From contig CANRIK010000004.1 of the NCBI GenBank assembly GCA_947630705.1, positions 1 to 64,000 on the forward strand: a DNA stretch of 64,000 nucleotides. The letters run 5' to 3'. A program made the translations under genes and the position numbers. Of the stretch, positions 1-8,555 are shown one piece after another. The number at the start of each line of letters is the position of its first letter. Within the stretch, counting starts at the first letter, position 1. A model generated the notes under the pieces. That model had not been told where the DNA came from. It saw nothing but the letters and a program-made list of their open reading frames with translations, and made no database searches. Source of the DNA: an uncultured Clostridia bacterium (GTDB taxonomy: Bacteria; Bacillota; Clostridia; Christensenellales; Borkfalkiaceae).

Positions 1-87
1 AAAAGGCGTGGCTTCACGCCACGCCTAATTCTCTTTGAGCGGCGACTTACCTAAATTCCCTATGGGAACTACGGTAACTGCGTCCGC
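1..87 (-). ncRNA. Candidate small structured RNA (about 85 nt), unidentified
   Basis: Read on the minus strand. A promoter (-35 TTGAAT at 116-121, 17-bp spacer, -10 TATAAC at 93-98) predicts a start near 86-87. The RNA would open with a long hairpin (88-41): GGC/GCC and GAC/GTC pairs, then TTACC/GGTAA, then TTCCC/GGGAA around an ATA loop, separated by small internal loops. An unpaired stretch follows and then a 9-bp terminator stem (26-4) running into T's at the window edge. There is no convincing reading frame. I do not recognise the family; it lacks the SRP GGAA apex and does not look like a tRNA. The alternative is an untranslated tail of the gene ending at 272. Confidence 0.5.
4..26 (-). 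terminator. Intrinsic terminator
   Basis: A perfect 9-bp stem (4-12 with 18-26) and a 5-nt loop, followed on the minus strand by at least four T's at the window edge. It ends the candidate small RNA and perhaps the upstream M20/YiiX-like operon. Confidence 0.6.
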
Positions 88-92
88 CCTTC

Positions 93-121
93 GTTATATA
101 GTTTATAAAAGTTCTATTCAA
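93..121 (-). promoter_or_regulatory. Promoter for the candidate small RNA
   Basis: The -35 TTGAAT (116-121) and -10 TATAAC (93-98) are separated by exactly 17 bp on the minus strand, just before the structured RNA. Confidence 0.45.
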
Positions 122-271
122 ATTCGCAATATCGCCGCCGAAAACCCGGCCGTTTGGGGAAGTTTGTTTCTCGCTCCGCATTTTATAAGAAATTCCAAAA
201 CCAGAGCGAGTACGACGCGCATCGCTGTTTTTTCGCTCCGCAATAAATTCTTATGAGAAATTTCCCGAAAA

Positions 272-1207
272 CTATTCGTACATTTTATCGGGGTCGAACC
301 CGAAGGTCTGCACCAGCTCCACATAAGGCGACCGCGATATGTCTTTGGGCACTACAAGCAGTCTGCCGTTGCTGTCGAGGTCGAGGTTGAATTTGCCGCC
401 GTTAGCGTCGTCGAAGTGATTGAAGCCATACCATAAGAGGTGCGAGCATGAAGTGGCCGCCGTGCTGTCTTTCTGCGTGAATACTCCCGTAAAAACGCTG
501 TAAGGTATGTCGTAGAGTTCGTGCTCTATAAAGGAAGTTGCTCTGTTGAGGTTATCTCGGTAACTTTCGTCGTCAACTTTGTTTTCGGAAAAATATTCCG
601 GCTTAATCCGCAAAACCATAAAGTTTATTCTGTTGTCGAACATCTTTCCTACGCTCGAATAACCGTTGGCCGTTCCCACTTGATTGGATTGAAAAACGAT
701 TTCCGCCGGACCGTTTGTCACGATTGCCGAGTGTCCTATTCTGAAACCCGAAAAATGTGTGGAGGAGGTAATTATAATGTCTCCGCGTTCGAGGAAGATA
801 TTTTCCGCGTTCTGTCCGTCGATAAGATCCGTACAAACCAACGGCACGTATTCCTGATGAACTATCCCGCGCTTCGTGAAATAGGATTCCTGTATGCGCA
901 GTACGCGCGCCCAACCGGTGGGATTGGCCTTTGCGCGTTGTATACCCAGCTTCGTGAGTCCGGTCTGTTCGAAGAGTATCTGGTAGTCCTCGTCGTTAAG
1001 TTCTTGCTTGAAGTAGATTTCCCGAAGCCGACTCTCGTCCAATTTTTCGTAAGAGGGCGTCCAGATATACGCCGAAGCGTCCGCCGCCCAATATCCTATA
1101 AAGAATCCGAGCGCGGTAAAGCCCAGCACTGCGATAAACGCCGCCGCGACAATCAAAGCTATAATTCTCTTTGACAAACGTCTTTTTTTCTCTTTCTTTT
1201 CTTCCAA
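272..1207 (-). CDS. Membrane-anchored YiiX-like permuted NlpC/P60 (papain-fold) protein
   Basis: A 311-residue protein with a basic N-terminus and one membrane segment (about residues 15-40), so the bulk probably lies outside the cell. The region around residues 140-190 has a GD-III block and then a GHSAIV motif. A later SCSHLLWYG block (about residue 250) supplies a second conserved Cys/His set. This order resembles the circularly permuted NlpC/P60 (YiiX/YycO-like) amidase or peptidase fold; the substrate is unknown. The start is a TTG at 1207 with a GGAG 8 nt upstream. It follows the M20 peptidase gene by 15 bp on the same strand, so the two are probably cotranscribed, suggesting peptide or cell-wall fragment turnover. 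The fold call is moderate; catalysis is inferred. Confidence 0.6.
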   Translation of the reverse strand: MEEKKEKKRRLSKRIIALIVAAAFIAVLGFTALGFFIGYWAADASAYIWTPSYEKLDESRLREIYFKQELNDEDYQILFEQTGLTKLGIQRAKANPTGWARVLRIQESYFTKRGIVHQEYVPLVCTDLIDGQNAENIFLERGDIIITSSTHFSGFRIGHSAIVTNGPAEIVFQSNQVGTANGYSSVGKMFDNRINFMVLRIKPEYFSENKVDDESYRDNLNRATSFIEHELYDIPYSVFTGVFTQKDSTAATSCSHLLWYGFNHFDDANGGKFNLDLDSNGRLLVVPKDISRSPYVELVQTFGFDPDKMYE

Positions 1208-1222
1208 AACAGTGCTCCGCCG

Positions 1223-2428
1223 TTAAGAGGTCAATCTTACGAGTGCGAGTTTATAAATTTCGTAACATTTTTCGATTTTATCGAAAGTAATGTATTCGTC
1301 GGGCTGATGAATAGTGCTCTCTTCGCCGGCCTCTTCGGGGCCGAACGCCGCGCCGTTTTTCAGAGCACGCGCATATGTGCCGCCGCCTATCGCAACGGGA
1401 CTGCAATTTCTGCCCGTAACTTCGTTGTATACGGAGCAAAGGGTCTGTACCAATTTTCCGTTTTTGTCTATATAAAGGGGAGCTTGTTCGTGCAGTATCT
1501 CGTATTCGACGCTCTTTTTATTGAGAGCGTCAAGCACTGTTTGCCGAGACATAGTGGCAGGGTAACGCACGTCTGCGGTCACGTGGATTACGCCCTTTCC
1601 GCCCTCTATGACGTTGGGAGAAAATGTAAGTTTTCCGGTCTCGTCGCAGAGGTTGCAGAGCCCGAAACCGTTGTCGAACAGCAGCTCTTTGACATAATTC
1701 AGGCCGAGAAATTCCAGCGCGGGCTCAATAGCGTTCACGCCCTGTTCGGGAGTGGACCCGTGCGCCGATTTACCGCGAAAGATTTTCTTTTCTCCGTCTT
1801 TGACGGCCGTGCAGAGGTCGCAGACCATATTCGGACGTTCTCCGCCGCGCACGGTAAAATTGCCCTCGGCAGCAAATTTGAGTTTCAACTGCAAAATTCC
1901 CTTTTCCGCATAGATTACGGGGAAATCGGCGTCAGGCGAAATGCCTTCTTCCGGCAAGTGCGCATGTTTTTTGTAATATTCAATACAGCCCCAGCCGCTC
2001 TCTTCGTTGCAGCCGGCTATGATTTTTATTTTTCTCTTCGGAACGAAGCCGCCGTCTTTGAGAGCTTTGAGCGCATATAATACGATAATGGCCGGACCCT
2101 TGTCGTCCATAGTTCCCCTGCCCCATATTCTCCGCATGGCGGAATCGACTTCTCCGCCGAACGGGTCGTGAGTCCAGCCTCCGCCGGCCGGAACCACGTC
2201 GAGGTGTACGAGCACGGCAAATTCCTCGCCCTCTCCGAAAACCACCTCTCCGGCGTAACCGTCTATGTCGTGGGTCTCGAAGCCCATGCTCTGCGCAAGC
2301 GCCAGAAAGTAATTCAGAGCGCTTCTTGCTCCCCTGCCGAAAGGCGCGCCCGAAACGGGCTCCGATTCGGAGGAATCTATCTTCACTATTCCCGAAATAT
2401 CCCTTATGATTTCCGCTGAATTTTCCAT
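1223..2428 (-). CDS. M20-family dipeptidase (PepV/Sapep-like)
   Basis: A 401-residue zinc peptidase of the M20 family that hydrolyses dipeptides or short peptides in the cytoplasm. Visible metal and active-site motifs in order: VHLDVVP (His/Asp ligand), the GTMDDKG loop (bridging Asp and its partner), CNEESGWG (catalytic Glu pair), DADFP and a C-terminal IHQPDE histidine. The lid domain falls between about residues 170 and 300. An upstream in-frame extension to 2530 is open, but the ATG at 2428 fits the family N-terminus and lies 33 nt after a strong promoter -10. It heads a two-gene minus-strand operon with the YiiX-like gene. Family assignment is firm, exact specificity is not. Confidence 0.85.
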   Translation of the reverse strand: MENSAEIIRDISGIVKIDSSESEPVSGAPFGRGARSALNYFLALAQSMGFETHDIDGYAGEVVFGEGEEFAVLVHLDVVPAGGGWTHDPFGGEVDSAMRRIWGRGTMDDKGPAIIVLYALKALKDGGFVPKRKIKIIAGCNEESGWGCIEYYKKHAHLPEEGISPDADFPVIYAEKGILQLKLKFAAEGNFTVRGGERPNMVCDLCTAVKDGEKKIFRGKSAHGSTPEQGVNAIEPALEFLGLNYVKELLFDNGFGLCNLCDETGKLTFSPNVIEGGKGVIHVTADVRYPATMSRQTVLDALNKKSVEYEILHEQAPLYIDKNGKLVQTLCSVYNEVTGRNCSPVAIGGGTYARALKNGAAFGPEEAGEESTIHQPDEYITFDKIEKCYEIYKLALVRLTS

Positions 2429-2461
2429 AGTTTGAATATACCCGAAAAAATGCTTAAAAAC

Positions 2462-2490
2462 ATTATACACTTTTTTTATTTTATGGTAAA
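2462..2490 (-). promoter_or_regulatory. Promoter of the M20 peptidase operon
   Basis: The -35 TTTACC (2485-2490), a 17-bp spacer and a perfect -10 TATAAT (2462-2467) on the minus strand. Confidence 0.7.
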
Positions 2491-2542
2491 ATAAATTAAA
2501 GGGTAAAATCCAACTTAACAAAATTTTCAATTCGGGTCGGAA

Positions 2543-3817
2543 ATGAAGGGTAAATTCAATATCTATTCCGAAAAATTAATAACCTACGTCAAGCTGATAC
2601 TCATAGCAATACTCGTGACTACCGAAATAGTCGTCTGCGCGCAGACGGCTACGCGCAATACGGGCGCGGAGCTCATTCTCAATCTCACGGTAGTTATAAT
2701 ATGTTGCGTTCTGCTTGCCATAGTGGAGACCATAGACAGCTTCGTGATAAAGGATTTTACTCTTAAAATGGTCTTTTACGGCATAGACGCCGCTCTTTTG
2801 CTCGTCATATGTATGTTTACGGGCAATTCCCTTTTGTCAACGCTGTACTGCGTCGTGCTTACGCAGATTTATATGAATATAGAGCGTTTTCGCGACAAAC
2901 TTATCCTCTTTGCGGTGAGCTGCGGCCTTTACACCATTTCGTTCGTTGTGGGCTGGGTGCTTACCAATATCGGCGCAACCATATTGAACTCCGCGGTCGA
3001 GATAGCCAGCGGCGTGCTCTTCGGATTGCTCGTCATAGCTCTCGACTTCATAATAGTTCAGTTTTTGTTGAGTTTTTATCGCACCAATAAAGAGCTCTCC
3101 GAAGCTCTCAAAGCCGCAGACGAGAGCCGCGCCGCACTCAAAGCGGCTTCCGAACAGCTCTCCGAAACGATAGTTTTCGAAGAGCGCAACCGTATAGCCA
3201 AAGACATTCACGACAACGCCGGACACTCGATGACTACCGTTATAATGCAGACGGAGGCGGCTAAACTTCTGATAGACAAGGACCCCGAAGAGGCAAAGAA
3301 CAGGATAATTTCCGCCAATATTCAGGCGCGCAACGCGCTCGAACAGATGAGGGAGAGCGTTCACCTTCTCGCCGGACGTCAGAAAACCCTTACATTGAAG
3401 GAAGAGCTCGAAGCCATAATAGCTCAAACGATAGACGGCACCGACATAAAGGTCAGATACGATATAGAGGAATCCGACCCGGGCGAGGCGCGCTACCGCT
3501 TTATTTGCAACAGCTTGAAGGAGTGCCTTGCAAACGGCATACGCCACGGCAAGGCCACGGCGTTCTATGTGGAGCTCAAAAACGTGGGCGGCGGCCTCAA
3601 ACTATATATCTCCGACAACGGTTCGGGAGCGGAGGGCACCGTAAAGGCCGGTTTCGGACTTATGGGAATGATAGAGGGCGCAAAGACTTTCGGAGGAGAT
3701 TGCACTTTCACGAGCATACGCGGCGAGGGATTCGAAGTTCTCGTCGATTTGCCCTCTCCCAAGCCCTCCGAAAATCCGGAGACAAATCAACCGACGACAG
3801 ATAAAAAAGAGGTTTGA
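2543..3817 (+). CDS. NarL-type sensor histidine kinase (HisKA_3)
   Basis: A 424-residue membrane sensor kinase. The N-terminal 170 residues form about six hydrophobic segments with no large external domain, so the signal is probably sensed in or at the membrane. A coiled linker (about 175-205) leads to the HisKA_3 dimerisation domain with phospho-acceptor His in KDIHDNAGHS (about residue 224). The HATPase_c domain has an N-box near KECLANGIRHG and ATP-lid glycines at DNGSG and GFGLMGM. It sits 2 nt before its response regulator and forms a pair with it. The trigger and regulon are not evident; no obvious target gene adjoins the pair. Confidence 0.88.
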   Translation: MKGKFNIYSEKLITYVKLILIAILVTTEIVVCAQTATRNTGAELILNLTVVIICCVLLAIVETIDSFVIKDFTLKMVFYGIDAALLLVICMFTGNSLLSTLYCVVLTQIYMNIERFRDKLILFAVSCGLYTISFVVGWVLTNIGATILNSAVEIASGVLFGLLVIALDFIIVQFLLSFYRTNKELSEALKAADESRAALKAASEQLSETIVFEERNRIAKDIHDNAGHSMTTVIMQTEAAKLLIDKDPEEAKNRIISANIQARNALEQMRESVHLLAGRQKTLTLKEELEAIIAQTIDGTDIKVRYDIEESDPGEARYRFICNSLKECLANGIRHGKATAFYVELKNVGGGLKLYISDNGSGAEGTVKAGFGLMGMIEGAKTFGGDCTFTSIRGEGFEVLVDLPSPKPSENPETNQPTTDKKEV

Positions 3818-3819
3818 AA

Positions 3820-4455
3820 ATGATTAAAGTTTTGCTTGTAGACGATCAGATGATTTTGGCCGAGGGCATTAAATCGGTATTGCAGACGTCGGACGAGATT
3901 CGCGTGTGCGGAATAGCTCTCGACGGCGCGGACGCGCTTGAAAAATGCAAACAGGAGACTCCGGACGTCGTTCTCATGGATATCCGTATGCCGAATATGA
4001 ACGGAGTCGTGGCGACGAAGAGAATAAAGGAGTTGAACGACAATATCAAAATTGTCATACTGACGACCTTCGACGACAGCGACTATATATTGAGCGCGAT
4101 AAACAACGGCGCAAGCGGCTATCTTCTGAAAGATATCAGCGCCACCGCACTGATAGACGCAGTGAAGAACGCCTACGCCGGCGATACCATTCTTCCGTCG
4201 AAAATCGCGCGCAAGATAACCGACGCCGCGGCTATGGTGGCCGACGACAAACAGATAAAACTCAAAAAGGCCTTCAATCTCTCCGAAAGAGAGGTGGAAA
4301 TAGCCACAATGATTGCCGACGGCTTCACAAATCGTCAGATAGCATCCGCCCTCAAACTCTCCGACGGCACCGCGCGGAATTATATCAGCACAATATATCT
4401 CAAACTCGGCGTGGACGGCAGAGCCGAAGCCGCGGAGAAAATCAAAAAGCTCTGA
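3820..4455 (+). CDS. NarL/LuxR-family response regulator
   Basis: A 211-residue DNA-binding response regulator, partner of the kinase immediately upstream. The receiver domain (about 1-120) has an acidic pair near the N-terminus (VDDQM), the phospho-acceptor Asp in VVLMDIRMPNM, and the conserved Thr and Lys (ILTTFDD, YLLKDIS). The C-terminal LuxR-type helix-turn-helix (about 145-208) includes LSEREVEIATMIADG and NRQIASAL. The ATG at 3820 with AAGAGG upstream is preferred over a TTG two codons earlier. Its start lies 2 nt after the kinase stop, so translation is probably coupled. Confidence 0.9.
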   Translation: MIKVLLVDDQMILAEGIKSVLQTSDEIRVCGIALDGADALEKCKQETPDVVLMDIRMPNMNGVVATKRIKELNDNIKIVILTTFDDSDYILSAINNGASGYLLKDISATALIDAVKNAYAGDTILPSKIARKITDAAAMVADDKQIKLKKAFNLSEREVEIATMIADGFTNRQIASALKLSDGTARNYISTIYLKLGVDGRAEAAEKIKKL

Positions 4456-4509
4456 TTTATGTAGCTTCGAAAACAAATCTGGTAATAATAAAAAAAACCG
4501 TTCTGGTCA

Positions 4510-4538
4510 TAATATTAATACCAACGATGTAGTATAAT
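4510..4538 (+). promoter_or_regulatory. Possible promoter of the pyridoxal kinase gene
   Basis: A perfect TATAAT (4533-4538), but the hexamer 17 bp upstream (TAATAT) is a poor -35 match. Only the -10 is convincing. Confidence 0.35.
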
Positions 4539-4570
4539 GTCCTCACAAATCAAAAAAGAGGACATTTTTC

Positions 4571-5377
4571 ATGACTAAAAGAATATTGACAATGCAGGAC
4601 TTGTCGTGCGTAGGACAGTGCTCGCTTACAGTAGCTCTGCCCGTGCTCTCCGCGTACGGAGTGGAGGCGGCGGTGCTTCCTACCGCGGTGTTATCCAACC
4701 ACACCATGTTCAAGAGTTGGAGTTATCTCGATCTGACCCCCGAAATAGACAATATTTACAGGTATTGGAAGGAGAACGGGTTCAGGTTCGACGGATTTCT
4801 TTTGGGCTATCTCGGCAAGAAGGAGCTCATGGACATAGCCGAACGCGGCTTCGACGAGTTTTCCGCCGAGGGCGCCAAAATAATTATCGATCCGGCATTC
4901 GGCGACAACGGCAAACTGTACGGCGGCTTCGACGCCGACTATGTGGCGGCGATGCGCAACCTTTTACGCCGAGCCGACGTCATTCTTCCGAACATGACGG
5001 AAGTATGCTTTATGACGGGGCTCGATTACAGGGAAAAATACGATGTCGACTACGTTGAAAGAGCCGTCCTTGAAATGAGAAAATATACCGACGCAACCGT
5101 CATAATAACGGGCGTGGAGCTGAACGGAAAGATAGGCGAAGCAATCAACTGCGGCGGAAAAACTCAATACGTATTTGCGGAATTGCTGCCCGCAAGGCTT
5201 CACGGCACGGGCGACATATTTGCCGCGGTGTTTGCGGCCGAATATCTTAACGGCGCGTCTTTGGAAGAAAGCTGCGCCGCCGCCGGCAATTTTGTCGGGG
5301 ATTGCATAAGAAAGACGGATAAGTCGCATTTCTACGGGGCGAACTTCGAGGAAGTTCTTCACGGCGGCAGGTCTTAA
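4571..5377 (+). CDS. Pyridoxamine/pyridoxal kinase (PfkB superfamily)
   Basis: A 268-residue cytoplasmic kinase that phosphorylates pyridoxal, pyridoxamine or pyridoxine with ATP in vitamin B6 salvage. The N-terminus MQDLSCVGQCSL and the block with LPTAVLSNHT are typical of PdxK/PdxY-type enzymes. IDPAFGDNGKLY and ILPNMTEVCFMTG follow, and the C-terminal HGTGDIFAAV carries the PfkB anion hole and catalytic Asp. AGAGGA lies upstream of the ATG. It is probably monocistronic, with its own -10 and a strong hairpin downstream. Hydroxymethylpyrimidine kinases are related, but the N-terminal motifs favour a B6 kinase. Confidence 0.85.
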   Translation: MTKRILTMQDLSCVGQCSLTVALPVLSAYGVEAAVLPTAVLSNHTMFKSWSYLDLTPEIDNIYRYWKENGFRFDGFLLGYLGKKELMDIAERGFDEFSAEGAKIIIDPAFGDNGKLYGGFDADYVAAMRNLLRRADVILPNMTEVCFMTGLDYREKYDVDYVERAVLEMRKYTDATVIITGVELNGKIGEAINCGGKTQYVFAELLPARLHGTGDIFAAVFAAEYLNGASLEESCAAAGNFVGDCIRKTDKSHFYGANFEEVLHGGRS

Positions 5378-5428
5378 AAAGCAGAGACTTATTATGATTT
5401 CGGGTCCGGCGCCATTGCCGGAACAGGT

Positions 5429-5460
5429 TGCGGCGAGACGATTGAAATCGTCTCGCCGCA
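5429..5460 (+). terminator. Hairpin terminator after the B6 kinase gene
   Basis: A 14-bp perfect stem (5429-5442 with 5447-5460) and TGAA loop, followed by a loosely T-rich tract (atatttta). Confidence 0.55.
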
Positions 5461-5486
5461 TATTTTACGGGCGGAGAGATAATAAA

Positions 5487-5514
5487 TTGACAATTTAATT
5501 AAATATGCTATAAT
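5487..5514 (+). promoter_or_regulatory. Promoter of dxs
   Basis: TTGACA (5487-5492), 16-bp spacer, TATAAT (5509-5514). Only 11 nt separate the -10 from the dxs ATG, implying a leader of about 5 nt or none. Confidence 0.75.
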
Positions 5515-5525
5515 GTTACGGTAAT

Positions 5526-7364
5526 ATGTCCATTCTTGAAACGTTGAAAAATCCATCGGACGTAAAGTCGCTCTCCGAAGAACAGCTTATGGAGCTTACT
5601 TGTGAACTCCGTGAAAAAATCCTTACAACCGTCGCTTCGAACGGCGGTCATTTGTCGTCCAATCTCGGCATAGTGGAAGCTACGGTGGCGCTTCACAGAG
5701 TATTCGACTGTCCGGACGACAAAATTATTTTCGACGTCAGCCACCAGAGCTACGCCCATAAACTTCTGACGGGAAGATACGAAGAATTCTCCACGTTGCG
5801 CAAGAGCGGAGGCATTTCCGGCTTTTCCAACCCTCGCGAGAGCGTATACGACCCGTGTTACGAGGGACATTGCGGAACGAGTGTTTCGGAGGCGCTCGCC
5901 CTCGCCGTTGCCGATTCTCTGAACGGCAGAGAGAACTATACCGTGGCGGTAGTGGGCGACGGAGCGTTTACCAACGGCATGATTTACGAGGCGTTGAATA
6001 ACTGCGCAGACAAAAAACTGCGCCTCGTAATTCTTCTCAACGACAACGAGATGTCGATTTCAAAAAATATCGGCGGTCTGAACAAGGCTCTGCGCAGAAT
6101 GCGTTCCAGCGCCGGGTATTTTCGTTTCAAGCACGGTTTACAGCGCGTGCTCCGTAAAATCCCCCTCCTCGGCAAGGGCATGATTTTGCTCGGAAGAAAG
6201 ATAAAGAATTTTATAAAGAACGTCATTTTAAAGCAGAACGTTTTCGAAAATCTCGGTCTCGATTATATAGGCCCCGTAGACGGCAACGATCTAAAACGCA
6301 TGTGCTCGGTGCTCGCCGAGGCAAAGCGTCGCGACAGGTGTTGCGTAGTGCACGTCTATACAAAAAAGGGCAAGGGATATCCGCCTGCGGAAGCCGAGCC
6401 CGACAAATATCATTCCGTGCCTCCGTTCGATATAGAGAGGGGTCTCGAAGAGAAGAACGGCGAAACATTTTCGTCGCGTTTCGGCGCGTTGATTGACGCG
6501 AGAGCGGACGAAAATTCCGATATCTGCGCGGTGACCGCCGCAATGGGCGCCGGCACCGGACTTTCCGACTTCGAAAAATCTCATCCCGAAAGGTTTTTCG
6601 ACGTCGGCATAGCGGAGGAACACGCCGTCACTTTCGGGGCGGGACTCGCCGTGGCCGGAAAACTGCCCGTGGTCGCCGTTTATTCGACCTTCGCCCAGCG
6701 AGTGTTCGATCAGCTCTGTCAGGACGTCTCCATGGCAAATTTGCACTTCGTTCTCGCACTCGACAGAAGCGGTTTCGTGGAGGGCGACGGCATCACTCAT
6801 CAGGGAATATTCGACTATGCTCTGTTCTCATCGCTCCCGAACGTCACCATATATTCTCCGGCCACTTTCAAGGAACTCGATTTTTGTCTCGACAGAGCCC
6901 TTTCGGAGGAAGGATTGCAGATAGTGCGTTATCCGAAGGGCGGAGAAATTCCGTCCGACGGCTGGCAGTATACCGCCGACGGCGGCATGGCGTATACTTG
7001 CGGCGCGGAGAAGTGCGGCAGGGTGATTGTCACTTACGGCCGAGTAGCCCAAAACGCGCCGCTCGGAAGAGAGGACGTGGCGGTCGTGCGGCTTGTAAGG
7101 GTGTTTCCCTTCGACTATGAGGCGCTCGGCGCGCTCACAGCTTCCGCAAAGGGCGTTGTTTTGCTCGAAGAGGGCATTTCGGAGGGCGGAATGGCTCAAA
7201 AACTCTCCTCGTATTTTTTGGAACGCGGCGTAAAGACTTCCGTACTCGCGGTAGGTTCTTTCGTGGGTCACGGGAATCTTTCGGAGCTCTATTCGGAGAG
7301 CGGTCTGTCGCCCGAAAACATAGAGAGAGCCCTCGAAGAACTCGGTGGAAGCGAAGAGGAGTAA
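5526..7364 (+). CDS. dxs: 1-deoxy-D-xylulose-5-phosphate synthase
   Basis: A 612-residue thiamine-diphosphate enzyme that condenses pyruvate and glyceraldehyde-3-phosphate to DXP, the entry step of the MEP isoprenoid pathway; DXP also feeds thiamine and B6 synthesis. Visible: an N-terminal GGHLSSNLG block, the GHCGTSVSEALA region, the ThDP/Mg2+ motif VVGDGAFTNGM with a downstream Asn (LLNDNEMSIS), the transketolase-type FDVGIAEEHAVTFGAG block and DRSGFVEGDG-THQG. The C-terminal transketolase domain starts near residue 480. Length is near the lower family limit. There is no Shine-Dalgarno sequence before the ATG, which lies 11 nt after the -10 box. Confidence 0.93.
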   Translation: MSILETLKNPSDVKSLSEEQLMELTCELREKILTTVASNGGHLSSNLGIVEATVALHRVFDCPDDKIIFDVSHQSYAHKLLTGRYEEFSTLRKSGGISGFSNPRESVYDPCYEGHCGTSVSEALALAVADSLNGRENYTVAVVGDGAFTNGMIYEALNNCADKKLRLVILLNDNEMSISKNIGGLNKALRRMRSSAGYFRFKHGLQRVLRKIPLLGKGMILLGRKIKNFIKNVILKQNVFENLGLDYIGPVDGNDLKRMCSVLAEAKRRDRCCVVHVYTKKGKGYPPAEAEPDKYHSVPPFDIERGLEEKNGETFSSRFGALIDARADENSDICAVTAAMGAGTGLSDFEKSHPERFFDVGIAEEHAVTFGAGLAVAGKLPVVAVYSTFAQRVFDQLCQDVSMANLHFVLALDRSGFVEGDGITHQGIFDYALFSSLPNVTIYSPATFKELDFCLDRALSEEGLQIVRYPKGGEIPSDGWQYTADGGMAYTCGAEKCGRVIVTYGRVAQNAPLGREDVAVVRLVRVFPFDYEALGALTASAKGVVLLEEGISEGGMAQKLSSYFLERGVKTSVLAVGSFVGHGNLSELYSESGLSPENIERALEELGGSEEE

Positions 7365-7409
7365 ACGGAAATTTCTGTTCGCCGAAAGTTTACTTGAAAG
7401 AGTATAAAA

Positions 7410-7437
7410 GCCGCGGAGCGCAAATGCGCTCCGCGGC
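7410..7437. terminator. Bidirectional terminator between dxs and the PP2C gene
   Basis: A perfect 12-bp GC-rich stem (7410-7421 with 7426-7437) and 4-nt loop between converging genes. The plus side is followed by gaaattttta; the minus side reads into ttttatact. Confidence 0.65.
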
Positions 7438-7481
7438 GAAATTTTTATATTGAGCCGCGAATATGCCGCGTTCATTGCCGA

Positions 7482-8555
7482 TTACAGGTCGAACGCAACC
7501 GCCGTAATATCGTCGTTCAAAGGTTTGGGCGAAAAATTTTTCAGCGCGGCTTCGAGGTTCTTTATGAAGTCCTCTGCGGTCTTTGAATAGCTCAAAGTCT
7601 TTATGGCCCCGTCAACGCCGAACATTTCTCCGTGGCTGCCGCGGCACTCCGTAACGCCGTCGGTAAGCAGTACGAGTATATCTCCCTTTTTGTAAGGAAT
7701 GGCGTCGTCGAAATAATTTGTGCGTTCGAACCAGTTCGAGACGGGAGGGGAGTTCAGCATTATTCGCGTTACGCCGCCCTCGGTTTTAAGGAGAATGGGC
7801 ACGTTGTGTCCGGCCATGGAATATGTAATGCTGTCCTCGTCTATGCGCACGGCGGCAACCGTGACGTAATTTCTCTCGTCGAGGTTGAGCTCTCTGAATT
7901 TTTCGTTGAGATTGGTTATTGCCCGAGCCGGAGAAAGGGTGTTCTTGTCGTAGGCGGCTTTGACGAACGCCGAAAGCATGCCGGCGGCCACGCCCTTTCC
8001 GGAGACGTCGGCTATCATGCCGCACGCCTTTCCGTCAACGGTGTAAACGTCCGGCAAATCGCCGCCTATATCGCGGCAGGGTACATACATGTAGGAATAT
8101 CTCTTTCCGCCCGCCCATTTTCCGGCAGGAAGAAGCCGTTGCTGTATGGATTTCGCCGATTTAAGCTCTCTTGCCATTTCAAGTTCGAATGCGTCGTCCA
8201 CCGTTCCCATGCAGAGCCCTCCGCCGATTGGGGTGACCGTAAGGGTGTAGGTAACTTCGTGTTCTCCGTCGTCGCTCTTTACGCGCTGATATATCCGTCT
8301 GGAAATTTCCGCGTTGGCCAAAAAGGCGTCCTCGAACGCCTCCGCAAGCGCGCAGCCGCGGCAGCCGGCAGATTCCATGCACCCCTTTTTGCATTCGGCG
8401 CACCCCGTAAGTTTTCCGAGGCTTCCGCGCGCTCCGCCCATCGGGAACAGCGTTCTGAAAGCGCCGTTGGCATAGGCCGCTCTTAAATTTTGGTCGGCGG
8501 CTATGACGGCCACTTTCACGCCGTCAAGCATACGCCTCAAATATTTCTCCGTCAT
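7482..8555 (-). CDS. PP2C (SpoIIE/RsbU-type) phosphatase with Cys-rich PAS-like N-terminus
   Basis: A 357-residue protein. Residues 1 to about 115 look like a PAS domain carrying five cysteines (C52, C55, C59, C65, C68; Cx2Cx3Cx5Cx2C), a plausible Fe-S site. From about residue 125 comes a SpoIIE-type PP2C domain: SIQQRLLP linker, GGDLPDVY and DVSGKGVAAGM metal-binding motifs, AGHNVPILL, and LLTDGVTECR with NDDITAVAF at the end. Such phosphatases usually dephosphorylate anti-sigma-factor antagonists or other Ser/Thr-phosphorylated partners. The PAS/Fe-S pairing recalls phosphatases linked to redox and hydrogenase genes, though no hydrogenase adjoins it. Its ATG overlaps the upstream lipid kinase stop by 4 bp. 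Confidence 0.82.
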   Translation of the reverse strand: MTEKYLRRMLDGVKVAVIAADQNLRAAYANGAFRTLFPMGGARGSLGKLTGCAECKKGCMESAGCRGCALAEAFEDAFLANAEISRRIYQRVKSDDGEHEVTYTLTVTPIGGGLCMGTVDDAFELEMARELKSAKSIQQRLLPAGKWAGGKRYSYMYVPCRDIGGDLPDVYTVDGKACGMIADVSGKGVAAGMLSAFVKAAYDKNTLSPARAITNLNEKFRELNLDERNYVTVAAVRIDEDSITYSMAGHNVPILLKTEGGVTRIMLNSPPVSNWFERTNYFDDAIPYKKGDILVLLTDGVTECRGSHGEMFGVDGAIKTLSYSKTAEDFIKNLEAALKNFSPKPLNDDITAVAFDL

